Origin: Oscillospiraceae bacterium
GTDB taxonomy: Bacteria; Bacillota; Clostridia; Oscillospirales; Ruminococcaceae
Direction: 5' to 3'
Assembly: GCA_016302655.1 (NCBI GenBank)
Contig: JAEDNF010000010.1
Location: 1 to 15,458 of the forward strand
DNA length: 15,458 bases
Shown here piece after piece: positions 13,933 to 15,458 of this stretch. Made by a program: the position numbers and the translations under genes. The notes under the pieces are model-generated. The model saw nothing but the letters and a program-made list of their open reading frames with translations, was not told the DNA's origin and ran no database searches. Within the stretch, counting starts at the first letter, position 1; every line of letters begins with the position of its first letter.

Positions 13933-15458
13933 ATGACAAAGACAAAAGCGCGGCTGATTTCAGCCGGCATTGCGATACTGGTACTCGCGGCGGCTCTGTT
14001 TGTGCTGTTGCCGTCTGTACTGTCTACCACGGCAGGCGGGGCGGCATGGAGCGGTCTGCCTGCTGACGGGATTGAAACCGGCGCAGGCACGGAAAGCAAT
14101 CCATATCAGATAAAGACCGCGGAAGAGCTTGCTTTTATGGCAAGCAAGGTAAACGCGGGCGACACAAGCTACGCCTCGGCTTACTACCGGCTCACGACAG
14201 ACATCGTGCTGAACGAGAGCCTTGACGACAGGCCTAATGAGTGGACTGCTATCGGTACTTATTCAACCCACTTCACCGGCAAATTCAGCGGCGACGGCCA
14301 CACCGTATCGGGTATAGTTATAAATAAATCCGATGAAAATGATCAGGGTCTGTTCGGCTGGTCGGAAGGCACTATAATGAATGTCGGCGTGATAGACAGC
14401 AGTATCAGCGGCGGCAATAATGTCGGCGGCGTCTGCGGCAGAAACAGCGGCACAATCGAAAACTGCTACAGCACCGGAGATGTCAGCGGAACAGGCAATA
14501 ATGTCGGCGGCGTCTGCGGCTGGAACGACGGCACAATCAAAAACTGCTACAGCACCGGCGCAGTCAGCGCAGCAGGCAATTATGTCGGCGGCGTCTGCGG
14601 CGATAACTACAGCACAATCAAAAACTGCTACAGCACCGGCGCAGTAAGCGCAGCAGGATATGTCGGCGGCGTCTGCGGCAGGAACGAAGGCGGCACAATC
14701 ACAAGCTGCTACTACGATACCGATTTCTACACCGGAAACGCTATAGGCGATGCTCAGGGAACAGCTGATAATGTAATCGGCAAAACCACCGCCGACCTCT
14801 GCGGTTCTCTTGATGACTTAGGCTTTGATTCCGCAGTATGGACAGCGGGCAGCTTCACAATCGATCCGGAAGACGGCAAAAAAGCCACCGCTACACTCCC
14901 TCAGCTGAAAGTATTTGAAAACACAAGCGCACCAAAGACAACGCTTTCACTCTACAACTTCGGCACGGACGAAGCCCCCGACTGGGATACCTACACCGAA
15001 ATATCCACAGCCGAAGAGCTTCAGAACATAAACCTTAGCGGCAACTACGTCCTCACAGCCGACATCACCCTCACAGCACCCGCGACCGAGAGTGACAGCA
15101 ACTGGACTGCTATCGGTACTGAAGCAGCCCCCTTCACCGGCAAATTTGACGGTAACGGCCACACCATATCGGGTATAGTTATAAATAAATCCGGTGAAAA
15201 TGATCAGGGTCTGTTCGGCTACTCGAAAGGCACTATAATAAATGTCGGCGTGATAAATAGTGACATCACGGGCAAGTATAATGTCGGCGGCGTCTGCGGC
15301 AGGAACTACTACGGCACAATCACAAACTGCTACAGCACCGGCACAGTCAGCGGTTCAAGTTGGGTCGGCGGCGTCTGCGGCTATAACAACGGCGGCACAA
15401 TCAAAAACTGCTACAGCACCGGCGCAGTCAGCGGTTCAAGCTATGTCGGCGGCGTCTG
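13933..15458 (+). CDS. Secreted GLUG-repeat protein, 3' end outside window
   Basis: The frame is open from 13933 to the window end, giving 508 codons. The ATG has a strong GGAGG at 13920-13924. Residues 1-33 are a signal sequence: MTKTKARL, then the hydrophobic core ISAGIAILVLAAALFVLLP and a small-residue region. The mature protein has two blocks. Each starts with an AEEL segment and a TADI/TTDI strand, passes through WTAIGT-FTGKFxGxGHTxSGIVINKS and LFGxSxGTIxNVGVI, and ends in 27-residue GLUG units of the form VGGVCGxNxGTIxNCYSTGxVS. Block 1 has four units and block 2 at least three. GLUG repeats are expected to form a beta-helix and are found in bacterial surface or adhesin-like proteins. 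No anchor or catalytic domain is visible so far. Each unit holds two cysteines. GC is higher than in neighbouring genes, with heavy GGC/GTC/AGC use. Confidence 0.88.
   Translation, partial: MTKTKARLISAGIAILVLAAALFVLLPSVLSTTAGGAAWSGLPADGIETGAGTESNPYQIKTAEELAFMASKVNAGDTSYASAYYRLTTDIVLNESLDDRPNEWTAIGTYSTHFTGKFSGDGHTVSGIVINKSDENDQGLFGWSEGTIMNVGVIDSSISGGNNVGGVCGRNSGTIENCYSTGDVSGTGNNVGGVCGWNDGTIKNCYSTGAVSAAGNYVGGVCGDNYSTIKNCYSTGAVSAAGYVGGVCGRNEGGTITSCYYDTDFYTGNAIGDAQGTADNVIGKTTADLCGSLDDLGFDSAVWTAGSFTIDPEDGKKATATLPQLKVFENTSAPKTTLSLYNFGTDEAPDWDTYTEISTAEELQNINLSGNYVLTADITLTAPATESDSNWTAIGTEAAPFTGKFDGNGHTISGIVINKSGENDQGLFGYSKGTIINVGVINSDITGKYNVGGVCGRNYYGTITNCYSTGTVSGSSWVGGVCGYNNGGTIKNCYSTGAVSGSSYVGGV
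14242..14394 (+). repeat. 153-nt intragenic macro-repeat, copy 1
   Basis: This segment of the GLUG gene, from TGGACTGCT to GTCGGCGTGATA, recurs at 15103-15255 in the same frame with a constant offset of 861 nt. A hand count gives about 16 mismatches in 153 nt. It encodes the conserved WTAIGT-to-NVGVI region that introduces each set of GLUG units. Confidence 0.85.
14422..14739 (+). repeat. GLUG unit array, block 1
   Basis: The segment encoding VGGVCG starts at 14422, 14503, 14584 and 14662, i.e. periods of 81, 81 and 78 nt (27, 27 and 26 residues). The last unit diverges after SCYYDTDF into a non-repeat region with a conserved-looking ADLCG segment. Confidence 0.85.
15103..15255 (+). repeat. 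153-nt intragenic macro-repeat, copy 2
   Basis: The second copy of 14242-14394, opening the second block of the GLUG protein. The most divergent part is the short stretch after ATCGGTACT; the middle, ATAGTTATAAATAAATCC and onward, is nearly identical. Confidence 0.85.
15283..15458 (+). repeat. GLUG unit array, block 2 (cut by window end)
   Basis: VGGVCG-coding segments start at 15283, 15364 and 15445, exactly 81 nt apart. The array continues past the end of the window, so the total number of units is unknown. Confidence 0.85.

Noticed and set aside
14420..14647. Plus-strand frame rich in Ala/Ser/Thr repeats
   Set aside because: It is an out-of-frame reading of the GLUG units; the repeats are inherited from the true frame that starts at 13933 with a signal peptide and GGAGG site.

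Overview
The window looks like chromosomal DNA of a spore-forming anaerobic clostridium, most likely Oscillospiraceae/Ruminococcaceae (a [Eubacterium] siraeum- or Ruminococcus-like organism). The reasons are a spoIIE gene next to a Spo0A-box-like site, an oxygen-sensitive pyruvate formate-lyase with its activase, moderate GC, AGA/CGT-rich codon use, an FSIDDILAEF-type N-terminus on one protein and a secreted GLUG-repeat protein. The taxonomic call is inference. All genes seen lie on the + strand.

Layout. (1) 1-3160: the pflB-pflA operon, with a hairpin in its upstream region and a long nested hairpin terminator after it. (2) 3189-9652: a surface-glycan block. A consensus-like promoter drives three overlapping genes: an EpsD-like GT4 glycosyltransferase, a COG5610-like protein with a FLARDG motif, and a GT2 glycosyltransferase. 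A second promoter drives a Wzm-type ABC permease with a ~225-residue charged N-terminal extension, its Wzt-type ATPase, and a PIN/NYN-like nuclease-family protein. A strong terminator ends the block. The glycosyltransferases probably build a wall or capsular glycan that the ABC pair exports. (3) 9530-11945: spoIIE, the sporulation phosphatase, alone behind a perfect 0A-box core. (4) 11949-12979: a DMT/EamA-family permease with its own promoter and a hairpin at its predicted 5' end.

(5) 12980-13932 is mostly non-coding and densely structured. It holds a pair of 23-nt direct repeats (each a dyad) flanking a G/C-rich triple hairpin, then a consensus promoter, tRNA-Gln(CTG) and its terminator. 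Next comes an array of nine short hairpins whose stems all differ but which are joined by TGATAT/ATATCA linkers, with an outer inverted repeat around the first four. (6) 13795-15458: a promoter, leader hairpin and the first 508 codons of a secreted GLUG-repeat protein that runs off the window end.

Four of the five well-supported promoters share the same form: a 17-bp spacer ending in GTGA directly before the -10, i.e. an extended -10. The most unusual items are the variable-stem hairpin array, the long disordered extension on the Wzm permease, and the Cys-bearing GLUG units, which are duplicated in two blocks 861 nt apart.
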